NCBI RefSeq assembly: GCF_009866765.1
Contig: NZ_CP019431.1
Coordinates: 1,426,001 to 1,490,000 of the forward strand
Direction of reading: 5' to 3'
Length of the DNA stretch: 64,000 nt
From: Pseudomonas sp. S35
Lineage (GTDB): Bacteria; Pseudomonadota; Gammaproteobacteria; Pseudomonadales; Pseudomonadaceae
This document shows, in pieces, positions 9,453-19,972 of the stretch; the stretch's first letter is position 1, and the number at the start of each line of letters is the position of its first letter. The position numbers and the translations under genes are program-made. The notes beneath the pieces were generated by a model. The model saw only the letters and a program-made list of their open reading frames with translations. It did no database searches and was not told the DNA's origin.

Positions 9453-9608
9453 TGGGGATTCCAGGCGGGTCAATCTGGTGGGAATGCTACCGGAAAAGAC
9501 TCTTGCAGGCACTCGCTATCAAGTTTTGCAGGATGCATCCGATAGCCTTTGGTATGCCTTATCGATGTATGACGCTTTGAAGTGTTGTAGAAACCAGTGG
9601 AGCCTCCC

Positions 9609-10517
9609 GTGCGCCAGCATTATCTAGCCCTGCTCAGTGTGTTCGCCAGCCTGCCTGCAATGGCACTCACGTTCCAGACACGTCTGGAGAATATTGAGTG
9701 GAAGGTGGAAGGCGACAAGTTCGAGTGCCGCCTGACCCAGCCGATTGCCGATTTCGGTTCGGGTGAGTTCGTGCGCCGGGCCGGCGAACAGGCGACTTTT
9801 CGCCTCAAAGCCTATAACGGCTCCTTGGGCGCCGGGTCGGCGACCTTGTTGGCCGCAGCGGCCCCTTGGCAACCGGGCCGGGGCGATATCAACCTCGGGG
9901 CCGTGCGCGTTGGCAGTGGCGACGTACTGTTCAACAGTTCCCAGGCCCAGGCCGGGCGCCTGTTCAATGGCTTGCTCGACGGCCGTTCACCGACCGTACG
10001 GCACTATGGACGCGAGGGCGGCTATTCCGAAATTCGCCTGCTGCCGGTGAAATTCAACAAGGCCTATAGCGATTACCAACTGTGCACCGCCAAGCTGCTG
10101 CCGATGAATTACGATCAGGTCAAGCAGACCGAAGTTGGCTTCCCTGGAGGTGGCATCGAACTGGACGCGGCGGCCAAGCAGAAGCTGGCGGTGATTCTGG
10201 AGTTCATGAAGGCGGACCCTACCGTCAACCATGTCGAGTTGAACGGCCACTCGGACAACAGCGGCAACCGCCTGAGTAATCGCGATGTTTCACGCCGTCG
10301 CGCACTGGCGGTGATGGACTACTTCAAAGCCAATGGCATCCAGGAATCCCAGATCACCCTGCGTTTCCATGGCGAAAGCTACCCCTTGGCGCCCAACACC
10401 AATGCCGCCAACCGGGCCCGCAACCGCCGGGTCAATATTCAGCTGGAGCGGGTGGCAGCCCCCGAGAAACCGGCACCTCAGGCGGCCGCACCGAGCAACC
10501 CGGCGCATACCTCTTAA
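9609..10517 (+). CDS. motY: MotY-like flagellar stator protein with OmpA-type peptidoglycan-binding domain
   Basis: This exported protein of about 302 residues has a signal peptide (LALLSVFASLPAMA), a MotY N-terminal domain, and from about residue 180 an OmpA-like domain. Characteristic are 'VNHVELNGHSDNSGN' and 'NRARNRRVNIQLER', which bind peptidoglycan. It likely forms the T-ring around the flagellar motor that anchors stator units. The start is GTG 9609 with GGAG six bases upstream; the GTG at 9597 lies before that site and would remove it from the leader. The C-terminal 25 residues are Pro/Ala rich. Confidence 0.88.
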   Translation: MRQHYLALLSVFASLPAMALTFQTRLENIEWKVEGDKFECRLTQPIADFGSGEFVRRAGEQATFRLKAYNGSLGAGSATLLAAAAPWQPGRGDINLGAVRVGSGDVLFNSSQAQAGRLFNGLLDGRSPTVRHYGREGGYSEIRLLPVKFNKAYSDYQLCTAKLLPMNYDQVKQTEVGFPGGGIELDAAAKQKLAVILEFMKADPTVNHVELNGHSDNSGNRLSNRDVSRRRALAVMDYFKANGIQESQITLRFHGESYPLAPNTNAANRARNRRVNIQLERVAAPEKPAPQAAAPSNPAHTS

Positions 10518-10646
10518 AGGGCGGCCGACGGTCGCCCCCTCGACATAATCTGTCGCTTTATCTTCATTTGCTGTCGCGCCCCTGTAAATTCACGGTTTTG
10601 GTCGGTAGAATCGACGGCTTTCCGTACAACCCCGTGGAGTGATGGC

Positions 10647-11864
<1,218 letters not shown>

Positions 11865-11884
11865 GTATTCCTAGCGTTGTAAAG

Positions 11885-11916
11885 AATGGCCTCTTGCTCA
11901 AGAGGCCATTTTTTTT
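11885..11916 (+). terminator. Rho-independent terminator after argG
   Basis: The 11-bp stem AATGGCCTCTT/AAGAGGCCATT with a four-base loop is followed by T8. Confidence 0.93.
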
Positions 11917-12491
11917 GCCCGGGTATTTTGAATATTAAGGCGGTGTTTATCTTTGTTTAATAGTATTTAACGTTTTACTAGTTCGCCTGGTTTCTTCGGA
12001 TTGTTTAGCGCTGGTCGTACGAGAATGTTGTAGGAGTGAATGAATTTTTTACACCTGCATGGGAACTGGTCTTACAGAAAGTTCACTCATTCAAGTGCGG
12101 CAGATGTGTAGTGCGATGATTTTTTTGTAGGAAATTTGGGTGTAAGTAAATATGTTAAATGGAACTGAAATAACCGAATTTTTTCCGTCTGCCCTGATGC
12201 GCGGAGTCAGACTGGAAGGGGCATTTCCTGAAAGTTATGTGCGTTACGTTTACCCTACTCCCCCAGCCCCAGGGAGATTTCACTCAAAATATGTAAGAGC
12301 GCGGAAAGGTCTGAAAGGCTCCATAAAACCAGATGCGCCTCAGTTGGGGTTTTTTTGTAGGGCAATTCCTTTATCGATGTGGGCTGGGTCTCTGCTTGCT
12401 GTTGCTCGAGGGGGAATGCTATGCCAACTAGGAAACGACTAGGCTATTGTGCTTGCTCTGAATAATTCGAACAGCGAAATTGGACTTTCTC
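11917..12491. other. AT-rich intergenic region before response regulator gene
   Basis: These 575 bases are clearly richer in A and T than the flanks, with many T runs. An open frame of 96 codons (12152-12442) has no ribosome-binding site and no recognisable product. I see no clear RNA gene; the stretch probably holds the promoter of the downstream regulator. Confidence 0.5.
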
Positions 12492-13124
12492 ATGAATAAA
12501 GTGCTGATCGTGGATGATCATCCCGTCATTCGTCTTGCTGTGCGTATGCTAATGGAACGCCATGGTTATGAAGTCGTTGCTGAGACTGATAACGGTGTCG
12601 ATGCGTTGCAACTTGCGCGGGAGCATATGCCGGACATTGTCATACTGGATATTGGAATTCCAAAACTCGATGGTCTGGAAGTTATTTGCCGACTGTCCTC
12701 TACCAAGCAAGCTACGCCATTCAAGGTGCTGGTGCTGACGTCACAGGCGCCCGGTCACTTCTCCATGCGCTGCATGCAGGCGGGTGCCGCGGGCTATGTG
12801 TGCAAGCAACAGGATCTCACCGAGTTGCTGAGTGCGATCAAGGCCGTCCTGTCGGGCTACAGCTACTTTCCGAACCAGGCGCTCAACTCGGTCCGCTCAA
12901 CCATGGGCAATGCCAGTGAGGCCGATATGGTCGAGCGCCTGTCGGGCCGCGAGATGATGGTGTTGCAGCAACTGGCTCGGGGCAAGACCAACAAGGAGAT
13001 TGCCGATGGCATGTTCCTCAGCAACAAGACAGTCAGCACCTACAAGACGCGCCTGTTGCTCAAGCTCAATGCGCGTTCGCTGGTGGACCTGATTGAGTTG
13101 GCTCAGCGCAACGGCTTGGTATAG
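12492..13124 (+). CDS. NarL/LuxR-family response regulator (BvgA/EvgA type)
   Basis: This 210-residue orphan response regulator starts with a receiver domain (VLIVDDHP acidic pocket, phospho-Asp in 'IVILDIGIPKLDG', Lys in 'CKQQD'). It ends in a LuxR-type helix-turn-helix from about residue 145 ('LSGREMMVLQQLARGKTNKEIADGM'). ATG 12492 is chosen over the TTG at 12480, which would add only four residues; no strong ribosome-binding site is visible. No sensor kinase gene is adjacent. The first third of the gene is poorer in GC and uses rarer codons than the rest. Target genes are unknown. Confidence 0.9.
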   Translation: MNKVLIVDDHPVIRLAVRMLMERHGYEVVAETDNGVDALQLAREHMPDIVILDIGIPKLDGLEVICRLSSTKQATPFKVLVLTSQAPGHFSMRCMQAGAAGYVCKQQDLTELLSAIKAVLSGYSYFPNQALNSVRSTMGNASEADMVERLSGREMMVLQQLARGKTNKEIADGMFLSNKTVSTYKTRLLLKLNARSLVDLIELAQRNGLV

Positions 13125-13140
13125 CGCCCGTTTTCCGGCA

Positions 13141-13164
13141 AAAAAGCCTCCGTCAGGGAGGCTT
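13141..13164. terminator. Bidirectional terminator
   Basis: The stem AAGCCTCC/GGAGGCTT with a five-base loop lies between the convergent regulator gene and the 59-residue gene. Confidence 0.85.
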
Positions 13165-13183
13165 CCGGACATTAACCACTGGG

Positions 13184-13363
13184 TCAGAGGTCGAAGTCGT
13201 AGTCGGCCAGCTGTTTTTGCAAGCGTCGTTCTTCCAGAAGATTGTCGATGGTGCGGCGTTTGCTTAGATTGGTTTTGGCCACCTCAGCAGGTGCTTCGGC
13301 CCCATCGTCATCTGACTCAACGAGATCGTCTTCTACTTCCAGTTGCTCTTTGCCAGTGCTCAT
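13184..13363 (-). CDS. Small acidic/charged conserved protein, 59 residues
   Basis: This short gene is easily missed. The ATG at 13363 has a GGAG about ten bases upstream and the frame runs to TGA at 13184. The protein starts MSTGKEQLEVEDD, has a very acidic first half (runs of D and E) and a basic helix-prone second half ('NLSKRRTIDNLLEERRLQKQ'), and ends ADYDFDL. No membrane segment or cysteine is present. I recall a similar small protein next to nth in other pseudomonads but know of no function. It could bind a partner through the charged helix. Confidence 0.8.
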   Translation of the reverse strand: MSTGKEQLEVEDDLVESDDDGAEAPAEVAKTNLSKRRTIDNLLEERRLQKQLADYDFDL

Positions 13364-13470
13364 AAGGTTAACTCCAGGCTAAGACTGCCGTTGGCGCTCC
13401 TTATAACGATAATCCACGAATGGGTAAAAAAGATTTTTTCAATCGATTGATCGAAAAAACCAATGATCCC

Positions 13471-14109
13471 TCAATCGTCGGAAGTCTTGTCCTTGTATTC
13501 ACACAAGTCTTCAATGCGGCAGCTGCCGCAGCGCGGCTTGCGGGCCTGGCACACGTAGCGTCCGTGCAGGATCAGCCAATGGTGGGAATCGAGTAGATAG
13601 GGCTTGGGCACAAACTTCATCAATTGCTTTTCCACGTCCACCACGTTTTTGCCGCGAGCAATACCGGTCCGATTGCTGACGCGGAAAATATGCGTGTCCA
13701 CGGCCATCGTCAGTTGTCGAAAGGCAGTGTTGAGCACCACGTTGGCGGTTTTGCGGCCTACGCCCGGCAGAGCTTCGAGTGCCTCGCGGGTCTGCGGCAC
13801 TTCGCTGCCATGCAGTTCTACCAGCATGCGGCAGGTTTCGATGACGTTCTTGGCTTTGCTGTTGTACAACCCGATGGTCTTGATGTATTCCGACAACCCG
13901 TCCACACCCAGGGCATGAATCGCCTCAGGGGTGTTTGCCACCGGGTATAGCTTGGCGGTGGCCTTGTTGACGCCAACGTCGGTGGATTGGGCCGAGAGAA
14001 TCACAGCAATCAGCAGCTCGAATGGCGAGGAGTAGGCCAACTCGGTCTTGGGTTCTGGATTGTCTTCGTGAAGCCTGCGGAAAATTTCCAGGCGTTTTGC
14101 GGCGTTCAT
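13471..14109 (-). CDS. nth: Endonuclease III (DNA glycosylase/AP lyase)
   Basis: This 212-residue base-excision repair enzyme removes oxidised pyrimidines. Helix-hairpin-helix LPGVGRKTA carries the catalytic Lys120; the catalytic Asp138 is in AVDTH. The [4Fe-4S] cluster ligands are C187, C194, C197 and C203 (C-x6-C-x2-C-x5-C). It is the last gene of the rnf-like operon, 25 bases after rnfE. The rnf-nth linkage is widespread in gammaproteobacteria. Confidence 0.97.
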   Translation of the reverse strand: MNAAKRLEIFRRLHEDNPEPKTELAYSSPFELLIAVILSAQSTDVGVNKATAKLYPVANTPEAIHALGVDGLSEYIKTIGLYNSKAKNVIETCRMLVELHGSEVPQTREALEALPGVGRKTANVVLNTAFRQLTMAVDTHIFRVSNRTGIARGKNVVDVEKQLMKFVPKPYLLDSHHWLILHGRYVCQARKPRCGSCRIEDLCEYKDKTSDD

Positions 14110-14134
14110 GGGGCGGTGGGTTCCTTGCTTGCGG

Positions 14135-14629
14135 TCAGCGTGGTTTCGAATAGAGGTTCCAGGCCTGGAAGCCTGCGAGTAGCAAGCCGAGCAGGATAAA
14201 CCCGGCGGGTACCAATGTGGTGCCCAGAATCGTGCGCAACAAGCCCAATATGATCAGCAATGCGCCGAACAGGCCGAACAGTTGCAATCGAGCTTTGCCC
14301 TGGCCAGCGTCGAAAAACCCCGAGTGTTCGAGCACTACGCACTGCACGCTGATCAATGCGAGGTAAACACCCAACTGCTGGTAGACGGGCAGCGCAAACG
14401 CCTGCAGCAGCACCTGCGTACAACTGACCAGCGTAGCGGCCAGCACAATGCTGGCGGACAGTCGGGACTGAGTGTTGGGCCGCTGGCGCACACCCTGCAT
14501 CACGAAACCGTAGAGCACTCCGATCAGGGCGCAAAGCCCGAAGAAACTCAAGGCCTTGGGCAGCGTGTCAGTCACTCCGATCAGCGGCGCGAGCATCAGC
14601 GAGTTGCTCAAACTGAAAGGTTTATTCAT
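14135..14629 (-). CDS. rnfE: RnfE/NqrD-like membrane protein, short and divergent
   Basis: This 164-residue polytopic protein has five or more hydrophobic segments and resembles RnfE/RsxE but is about 65 residues shorter. In the family, two Cys (in LLGLCPLLAV and VTNCIVV) join two from RnfA to hold a membrane [2Fe-2S] cluster. Here the first has become Ala14 ('MLAPLIGVT') and the second is kept as C97 ('SVQCVVL'). ATG 14629 is chosen since upstream codons overlap rnfG and give no family sequence. It overlaps rnfG by eight bases and lies just before nth. Confidence 0.8.
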   Translation of the reverse strand: MNKPFSLSNSLMLAPLIGVTDTLPKALSFFGLCALIGVLYGFVMQGVRQRPNTQSRLSASIVLAATLVSCTQVLLQAFALPVYQQLGVYLALISVQCVVLEHSGFFDAGQGKARLQLFGLFGALLIILGLLRTILGTTLVPAGFILLGLLLAGFQAWNLYSKPR

Positions 14630-15188
14630 AGGCGCCCGGTTCCAACAGTGAGGCGCGATGCTCATCGAAGTAGCGCAAGGCATCGTGAACCGCGTCTATC
14701 ACCGCATGGGAGGTTACGGTTGCACCGGCCATTTGATCAAACTGGGCCGGGTCTTCACGAGTGCGCCCTTTGAACGCGGCCATCCACGGGTTCCCGGGCT
14801 CACCGATATGGCCGCCAAGGCTGGGCGTTTCTGATTGCTGCAACACTTTGACTCCCACCAATCTTCCATCGTTGCCGATGGCGATCAGCAGCTCGATCGG
14901 GCCAGCGTACCCGGTGGTTTTCAATTGAAGCAGGACTGCGCTGGGCTGCCCGGCCAATGTAGCGAGGTAGCCACCGCGCAATTGGCTGTTGGTCAGTGGT
15001 TCATCCGTCGCCAATGGCTTGTCCAATGGCTGGTTGTCATAGCTGTCGCTGGGAAGCAGGTCAAGCAAGGCTTGGCGTTGTTGCGCCTGGGCCTGGCGGG
15101 CTGCGTAATCGACGGTCAGATGCTGAAGGCCCAGGGTCAAGGCAATCCCAAGGATTGCAGTGAGCGCCACGGGTATCCAGTTTTTCAT
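14622..15188 (-). CDS. rnfG: RnfG-like flavoprotein subunit
   Basis: This 188-residue protein has an N-terminal membrane anchor ('IPVALTAILGIALTLGL') and an FMN-binding domain. The flavinylation motif D-x-x-A-G-A-T is at D151 to T157 ('DQMAGATVTS'), so FMN is expected to be covalently linked to T157 on the periplasmic side by an ApbE-type transferase. The start (ATG 15188) overlaps the rnfD stop by four bases. Flavin retention suggests the complex still moves electrons even though other cofactor sites are missing. Confidence 0.87.
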   Translation of the reverse strand: MKNWIPVALTAILGIALTLGLQHLTVDYAARQAQAQQRQALLDLLPSDSYDNQPLDKPLATDEPLTNSQLRGGYLATLAGQPSAVLLQLKTTGYAGPIELLIAIGNDGRLVGVKVLQQSETPSLGGHIGEPGNPWMAAFKGRTREDPAQFDQMAGATVTSHAVIDAVHDALRYFDEHRASLLEPGAYE

Positions 15189-16129
15189 CGCTTCACCCCA
15201 GTGGCTGTCAGGCGGTCCAGTGCAGGCACGGCCAGGTTCATCAGCAGTACGGCAAAGGCTACGCCGTCCGGGTAACTGCCCCAGGAACGAATCACATACG
15301 TCAGCAGCCCTACGCCCGCACCAAACAGCAGCCGCGCCCCTGGGCTCTTGGGCCCGGAGACGGGTTCGGTAACAATAAAGAATGCGCCCAGCAGGGTGGC
15401 GCCGGTCAGCAGATGGAAGAGGGGCGAGCCGTTGGAGTCGGAGCCTGACCCATTCCAGCACAGCAAGCTGATCACAAAAAGACTGCCCAGCATGCCCGCC
15501 GGTGCATGCCAGCTGAATACACGCTCACGCAACAACCAGAGGCCGCCCGCCAGGTACGCCAGGCTGACCCATTCGCCGCCCTTGCCGCCGAAATGGCCGA
15601 ACGCCGGGTTGCTGGTAAACAACTCGTCGACGGTCAGGCTCTTGTTGAGGCGCAGGCTGTCCAGAGCGGTGGCCTGCGCCCAGGCGTCGGGTGCGTCGCC
15701 GTGCAGCCCGAACACCTGTTGCAGGCTGGCCAGTAGGTCCAGCCCATGAGTGGCCGGCCAATGGGTCATGGGTTGAGGGAAAGCCACCAGCATCAACGCC
15801 AACCCCACCATGGCAGGATTGAACGGGTTGCGATTGCCGCCATACAGATGCTTGCCCAACAACAACGCGCTGGCCACGGCCGCCACACATAACCACCAGG
15901 GGCAGTATGGCGGCAATGCCAGCGCCAACAGTGTTGCACTGACCAGGCTGCTCAAGTCGCCGCCGGGTTGTCCGCGCAGGCGTTGTGCGCCCGCATCCAT
16001 TAGCAGGGCACATCCTCCCGCCAACGCCAGGTTGATCAGCACCCCCCAACCGTAAAACACACACATCACCGCCACACCTGGCAGCGTGGCCAGCAGCACG
16101 CGTTTCAATGCCTGCTGCGGGTCAGGCAC
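15185..16129 (-). CDS. rnfD: RnfD/NqrB-like membrane subunit
   Basis: This 314-residue protein has eight to ten hydrophobic helices, with family motifs '[10 protein letters not shown]' (about residue 98), '[21 protein letters not shown]' and '[15 protein letters not shown]' near the end. The covalent FMN threonine of RnfD may correspond to T154 in 'AQATALD', although the usual Gly before Ala is Gln here, so this is uncertain. It starts inside the last codons of rnfB (eight-base overlap), leaving no room for rnfC, which lies between these two in ordinary rnf operons. Confidence 0.88.
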   Translation of the reverse strand: MPDPQQALKRVLLATLPGVAVMCVFYGWGVLINLALAGGCALLMDAGAQRLRGQPGGDLSSLVSATLLALALPPYCPWWLCVAAVASALLLGKHLYGGNRNPFNPAMVGLALMLVAFPQPMTHWPATHGLDLLASLQQVFGLHGDAPDAWAQATALDSLRLNKSLTVDELFTSNPAFGHFGGKGGEWVSLAYLAGGLWLLRERVFSWHAPAGMLGSLFVISLLCWNGSGSDSNGSPLFHLLTGATLLGAFFIVTEPVSGPKSPGARLLFGAGVGLLTYVIRSWGSYPDGVAFAVLLMNLAVPALDRLTATGVKR

Positions 16130-17078
16130 CGTGGGCCTCTACCTGGCGCTGGGCCTCATCAAGCTTGTTTTGCGCGTCGGCCAATTGTCGCGCATCGGCG
16201 TGTTGATCCTGGGCTTTCTTCAATTCGGCGCGGCGCATCGCCAGCTGGATTTTGGCGCGCTTGAGGTCGGCGCTATTGCGGGCCGGCGCCGCGGGAGTGC
16301 TATTGGGTGCCAGGGCGGCCAGTGCCTGCTCTGAGGCCTCGAATTGTTGCTGCAACACGATCAATTGCGACTGCTGCTCAAAGGTCGGCGGATGCCCAAA
16401 CGCCTTCAAGGATTTGTGCAATTGCGCGCGGCTCATTGCGACATTGATCTTGGCCTTCTTCACCGCCGCATCCTGAGCCGCTTGCACAGCATCAAGGGGG
16501 ACGGCCTCCACTGGCGCCGAGTGCTTGGCCCTAGCCAGGCGTTCGGTGAGTTTGTGTGCTTGCTCCCGTTGCAGCCGTGCGTTGCGTTGCTCGAAGCGCC
16601 GCCTTGCTCGATCGCGCTTGAGTGCGCGTTCGCGGTGCTCCTTGTCGTTGGTCGCCAGGTCGCCGACGATAGGCAGCACGGTGATCGGCGGGCGCATCTC
16701 GATGCAGTCCACCGGGCAGGGCGCGACGCACAGGTCGCAGCCCGTGCACTCGTCGATAATTACCGTGTGCATCAACTTGGCGGCGCCGACGATAGCGTCC
16801 ACCGGGCACGCCTGGATGCATTTGGTGCAACCGATACACTCGGCCTCACGGATATACGCAACCTGTGCCGGCGCCTCGCCACGGCTGGTATCCAACGCCA
16901 GCACCGGCACGCTCAGCAATTGGGCGAGGCCCGCGATGGTTTCCTGCCCACCGGGCGGGCACTTGTTGATAGCTTCGCCCTGGGCGATGCCTTCGGCGTA
17001 AGGCTTGCAGCCAGGGTGCCCACATTTGCCGCATTGGGTCTGCGGTAGCAGGGCGTCGATACGTTGAATCAGGCTCAT
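16122..17078 (-). CDS. rnfB: RnfB-like iron-sulfur protein with long charged C-terminal tail, no membrane anchor
   Basis: This 318-residue protein has an N-terminal 4Fe-4S domain (C16, C19, C24, C40) and two ferredoxin clusters (C81, C84, C87, C91 and C111, C114, C117, C121), so all 12 family cysteines are present. Unlike the E. coli protein it begins directly at the cluster domain and lacks the N-terminal membrane helix. After residue 140 comes a tail of about 175 residues rich in Arg, Lys, Ala and Gln, with two similar segments near 207-226 and 273-292 (AKI-x-x-AM-x-RA-x-L pattern). These recall the Ala/Lys repeats at the end of RnfC; this is inference. It overlaps rnfA by four bases. Confidence 0.88.
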   Translation of the reverse strand: MSLIQRIDALLPQTQCGKCGHPGCKPYAEGIAQGEAINKCPPGGQETIAGLAQLLSVPVLALDTSRGEAPAQVAYIREAECIGCTKCIQACPVDAIVGAAKLMHTVIIDECTGCDLCVAPCPVDCIEMRPPITVLPIVGDLATNDKEHRERALKRDRARRRFEQRNARLQREQAHKLTERLARAKHSAPVEAVPLDAVQAAQDAAVKKAKINVAMSRAQLHKSLKAFGHPPTFEQQSQLIVLQQQFEASEQALAALAPNSTPAAPARNSADLKRAKIQLAMRRAELKKAQDQHADARQLADAQNKLDEAQRQVEAHGA

Positions 17079-17653
17079 GCTTTGATCATTGCGTTGAAAC
17101 CCAGGAAGGCCAAAACCATAAGGCCGGCGCTTATCAGCTCCACCGGCAGGCCGCGAAAGGGCAGGGGGATGTCATTGTCTGCGATACGCTGGCGCAGGTC
17201 GCTGAACAGGCTCAACACCAGCCAGAAACCGAGCCCGGCGCCCAGGCTCAGCGCGATCATAGAGCGAAAGCCTTTATCGTTCTGCGTGTCCAGTAGCACG
17301 GCGCCCAACACACCTGCGTTGGCCATCAGCAACAGCCATAACCCTTCCAGAGGCAATGCCGGTCGCAGTCGGGCAAGCAAACCAAGCACGGGGCGGATCA
17401 GCAGTGCGGTCAGCGGCACAAATACGAAGAGCCGTAACGCCGTCAGCGCCAGCGGTTGCAGAACATAATGGTCCAGCAGGTAACCCAGTGAACTGCTCAG
17501 CACCGTCAACACACCGGTGGCGAGCCCCAGCGCATGCACATGCGAGCGCTGCCCATTGGCCAATACCGAGTCGACAGCCAACGGCATCTGCAACACAAGG
17601 TTGCTGATCAGGGCTGCGCTGACAAACGTGAGGAAAATATCGGTCATGGACAT
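17075..17653 (-). CDS. rnfA: RnfA-like membrane protein without cysteines
   Basis: This 192-residue protein with six hydrophobic helices has the length and end pattern ('[25 protein letters not shown]') of RnfA/RsxA. The family has Cys in 'VKFLGLCPF' and in 'TNCAVLG' for the membrane [2Fe-2S] cluster. Here the first region reads '[10 protein letters not shown]', the second reads 'MANAGVLG', and the whole protein contains no Cys. Two ATGs are possible (17653 or 17647). It is the first gene of the operon rnfA-B-D-G-E-nth. Confidence 0.84.
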   Translation of the reverse strand: MSMTDIFLTFVSAALISNLVLQMPLAVDSVLANGQRSHVHALGLATGVLTVLSSSLGYLLDHYVLQPLALTALRLFVFVPLTALLIRPVLGLLARLRPALPLEGLWLLLMANAGVLGAVLLDTQNDKGFRSMIALSLGAGLGFWLVLSLFSDLRQRIADNDIPLPFRGLPVELISAGLMVLAFLGFNAMIKA

Positions 17654-17710
17654 GTCGGTTAAGCAAACAGGGCTTGATTATCCGGCAAGCGAGACAGTGG
17701 CACTAGCTCA

Positions 17711-17740
17711 AAAGCCCTGTCGCCGAGACGGCAGGGCTGT
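17711..17740 (-). terminator. Probable terminator after metG
   Basis: Read on the minus strand, a stem AGCCCTG../..CAGGGCT is followed by TTTTGA. The T run is short. Confidence 0.6.
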
Positions 17741-17748
17741 TTGCGGGG

Positions 17749-19800
17749 TTACTTGATGCGTTGACCCGGCTTGGCGCCGCTGTCTGGGCTCAGCAGGTAG
17801 ATCTCTTCACCGCCAGGGCCGGCGGCCATCACCATGCCTTCGGAGATGCCGAACTTCATTTTCCGTGGCTTGAGGTTCGCGATCATCATGGTCAGGCGAC
17901 CGTCGAGCTTGGACGGGTCCGGATACGCGCTCTTGATCCCGGAGAACACGTTGCGTTGCTCGTCACCGATATCCAGTGTCAGGCGCAGCAGCTTGTCGGC
18001 GCCTTCCACGGCCTCGGCCTTGATGATCAGCGCAACACGCAGGTCAACGGCGGCAAACGCGTCGAACTCGATTTCTGGAGAAAGCGGGTCCTTGGCCAGT
18101 TCGCCATTACCTGCTGGCGCAGCTGAGCCGGTGTCGGTCTGGCTGGCGGCGAGGTCTTCTTTCGAAGCGTCGGTCATGGCTTGGACTTTTACCGGGTCGA
18201 TACGGGTCATCAGCGGCTTGAACTCGTTCAACTGATGGTTGCTGAGCAGGGTGGCATGGTCGCTCCAGGTCAGTGGCGCAACATTGAGGAACGCCTCGGC
18301 GTCGGCTGCCAGCAACGGCAGAACCGGCTTGAGGAAAATCACCAATTGGCGGAACAGGTTGACGCCGGTGGCGCAGATCGCCTGGACTTCTGCCTGTTTG
18401 CCTTCCTGCTTGTTCAGCGCCCACGGGGCCTTGTCGGCAATCCAGGCGTTGGCGCGGTCGGCCAGCCCCATGATTTCACGCATGGCGCGGGCAAAGTCGC
18501 GAGCTTCATAAGCATCGGCGATGCTTGGTGCCGCAGCCAGGAACGCGTCGGTCAGTTCCGGCGCGGCATTTTCAGCCACCAGCACACCGGCGTTGCCCTT
18601 GTGGATAAAGCCGGCGCAACGGCTGGCAATGTTGACGACTTTGCCCACGAGGTCCGAGTTGACCTTCTGTACGAAGTCTTCCAGGTTCAGGTCCAGGTCG
18701 TCGACGCCACGGCCCAGCTTGGAGGCGTAGTAGTAGCGCAGGTATTCCGGCGACAGGTGGTCCAGGTAGGTGCGCGCCTTGATAAAGGTGCCACGGGACT
18801 TGGACATTTTCTGGCCGTTGACCGTCAGGTAGCCGTGCACGTTAATGCCGGTCGGCTTGCGGTAGCCCGAACCTTCGAGCATCGCCGGCCAGAACAGGGC
18901 GTGGAAGTTGACGATGTCCTTGCCGATGAAGTGGTACAGCTCGGCGGTGGAGTCCTTGCCCCAAAACGCGTCGAAGTCCAGCTCCGGCGTGCGGTCGCAC
19001 AGGTTCTTGAAGCTGGCCATGTAACCGATCGGCGCGTCCAGCCACACATAGAAATACTTGCCTGGCTCGTCCGGGATCTCAAAGCCGAAGTACGGCGCAT
19101 CGCGAGAGATGTCCCACTGTTGCAGGCCGGCATCCAGCCATTCGGCGATCTTGTTCGCCACAGCGTCCTGCAAGGTGCCGCTGCGGGTCCAGGTTTGCAG
19201 CATCTGCTGGAAATCCGGGAGCTTGAAGAAGAAGTGCTGGGAATCCTTGAGCACCGGGGTGGCGCCGGAGATCGCCGACTTCGGGTCCTTCAAGTCTGTC
19301 GGTGCATAAGTGGCGCCGCATTTTTCGCAGTTGTCGCCGTACTGGTCTTCGGTGCCGCATTTCGGGCAGGTGCCCTTGATGAAGCGGTCGGCCAGGAACA
19401 TTTTCTTTTCCGGGTCGAAATACTGGGTGATCGAACGCTGGGCAATGTGCCCGGCATCACGCAGCTTGAGGTAGATCTGGCTCGACAGCTCACGGTTTTC
19501 TTCGGCGTGAGTGGAGTGGAAGTTGTCGAAGTCCACCAGGAACTCGGCAAAGTCGGCGCTGTGTTCAGCCTGCACATTGGCGATCAGTTGTTCCGGGGTG
19601 ATGCCTTCCTTCTCGGCGCGCAGCATGATGGCCGAACCGTGGGCGTCGTCCGCGCAGACATAGATGCATTGGTTGCCGCGATGCTTCTGGAAGCGCACCC
19701 ACATATCGGTCTGGATGTACTCAAGCATATGGCCAAGATGGATAGAACCATTGGCATAGGGCAGGGCGCTGGTGACGAGGATCTTGCGTGGCTCGGACAT
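17749..19800 (-). CDS. metG: Methionyl-tRNA synthetase
   Basis: This 683-residue class I synthetase charges tRNA(Met). The HIGH-type motif is 'GSIHLGHM', the zinc knuckle '[18 protein letters not shown]' is near residue 145, and the KMSKS loop is in 'GQKMSKSRG'. A C-terminal tRNA-binding (OB-fold) domain starts around residue 575 ('[11 protein letters not shown]'). The full-length form with this domain acts as a dimer. It is divergent from mrp, with 172 bases between the starts. Confidence 0.97.
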   Translation of the reverse strand: MSEPRKILVTSALPYANGSIHLGHMLEYIQTDMWVRFQKHRGNQCIYVCADDAHGSAIMLRAEKEGITPEQLIANVQAEHSADFAEFLVDFDNFHSTHAEENRELSSQIYLKLRDAGHIAQRSITQYFDPEKKMFLADRFIKGTCPKCGTEDQYGDNCEKCGATYAPTDLKDPKSAISGATPVLKDSQHFFFKLPDFQQMLQTWTRSGTLQDAVANKIAEWLDAGLQQWDISRDAPYFGFEIPDEPGKYFYVWLDAPIGYMASFKNLCDRTPELDFDAFWGKDSTAELYHFIGKDIVNFHALFWPAMLEGSGYRKPTGINVHGYLTVNGQKMSKSRGTFIKARTYLDHLSPEYLRYYYASKLGRGVDDLDLNLEDFVQKVNSDLVGKVVNIASRCAGFIHKGNAGVLVAENAAPELTDAFLAAAPSIADAYEARDFARAMREIMGLADRANAWIADKAPWALNKQEGKQAEVQAICATGVNLFRQLVIFLKPVLPLLAADAEAFLNVAPLTWSDHATLLSNHQLNEFKPLMTRIDPVKVQAMTDASKEDLAASQTDTGSAAPAGNGELAKDPLSPEIEFDAFAAVDLRVALIIKAEAVEGADKLLRLTLDIGDEQRNVFSGIKSAYPDPSKLDGRLTMMIANLKPRKMKFGISEGMVMAAGPGGEEIYLLSPDSGAKPGQRIK

Positions 19801-19972
19801 GGGGCTCGGCTACTTGATGAAACGGAGGTCGGCCACTATAAAGCGCCGGGAAATTTATTTCACCCCGTGACGCTGTTTCAGCATTTTCCACACCGGCAAA
19901 AGCATGCCGCTCAGCAGCTGGAACAGGTAGGATAGCGGCCTGTTTCAGTCAGTCTTTTTTCGGGAGTAGCCC

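Noticed and set aside
12152..12442. 96-codon frame before the response regulator gene
   Set aside because: No ribosome-binding site, AT-rich, and no similarity that I recognise. Kept only as part of the intergenic description.
18181..19935. 584-codon plus-strand open frame opposite metG
   Set aside because: Antisense shadow of a highly conserved gene; the product has no recognisable family and is rich in Val, Gln and His as expected from such shadows.
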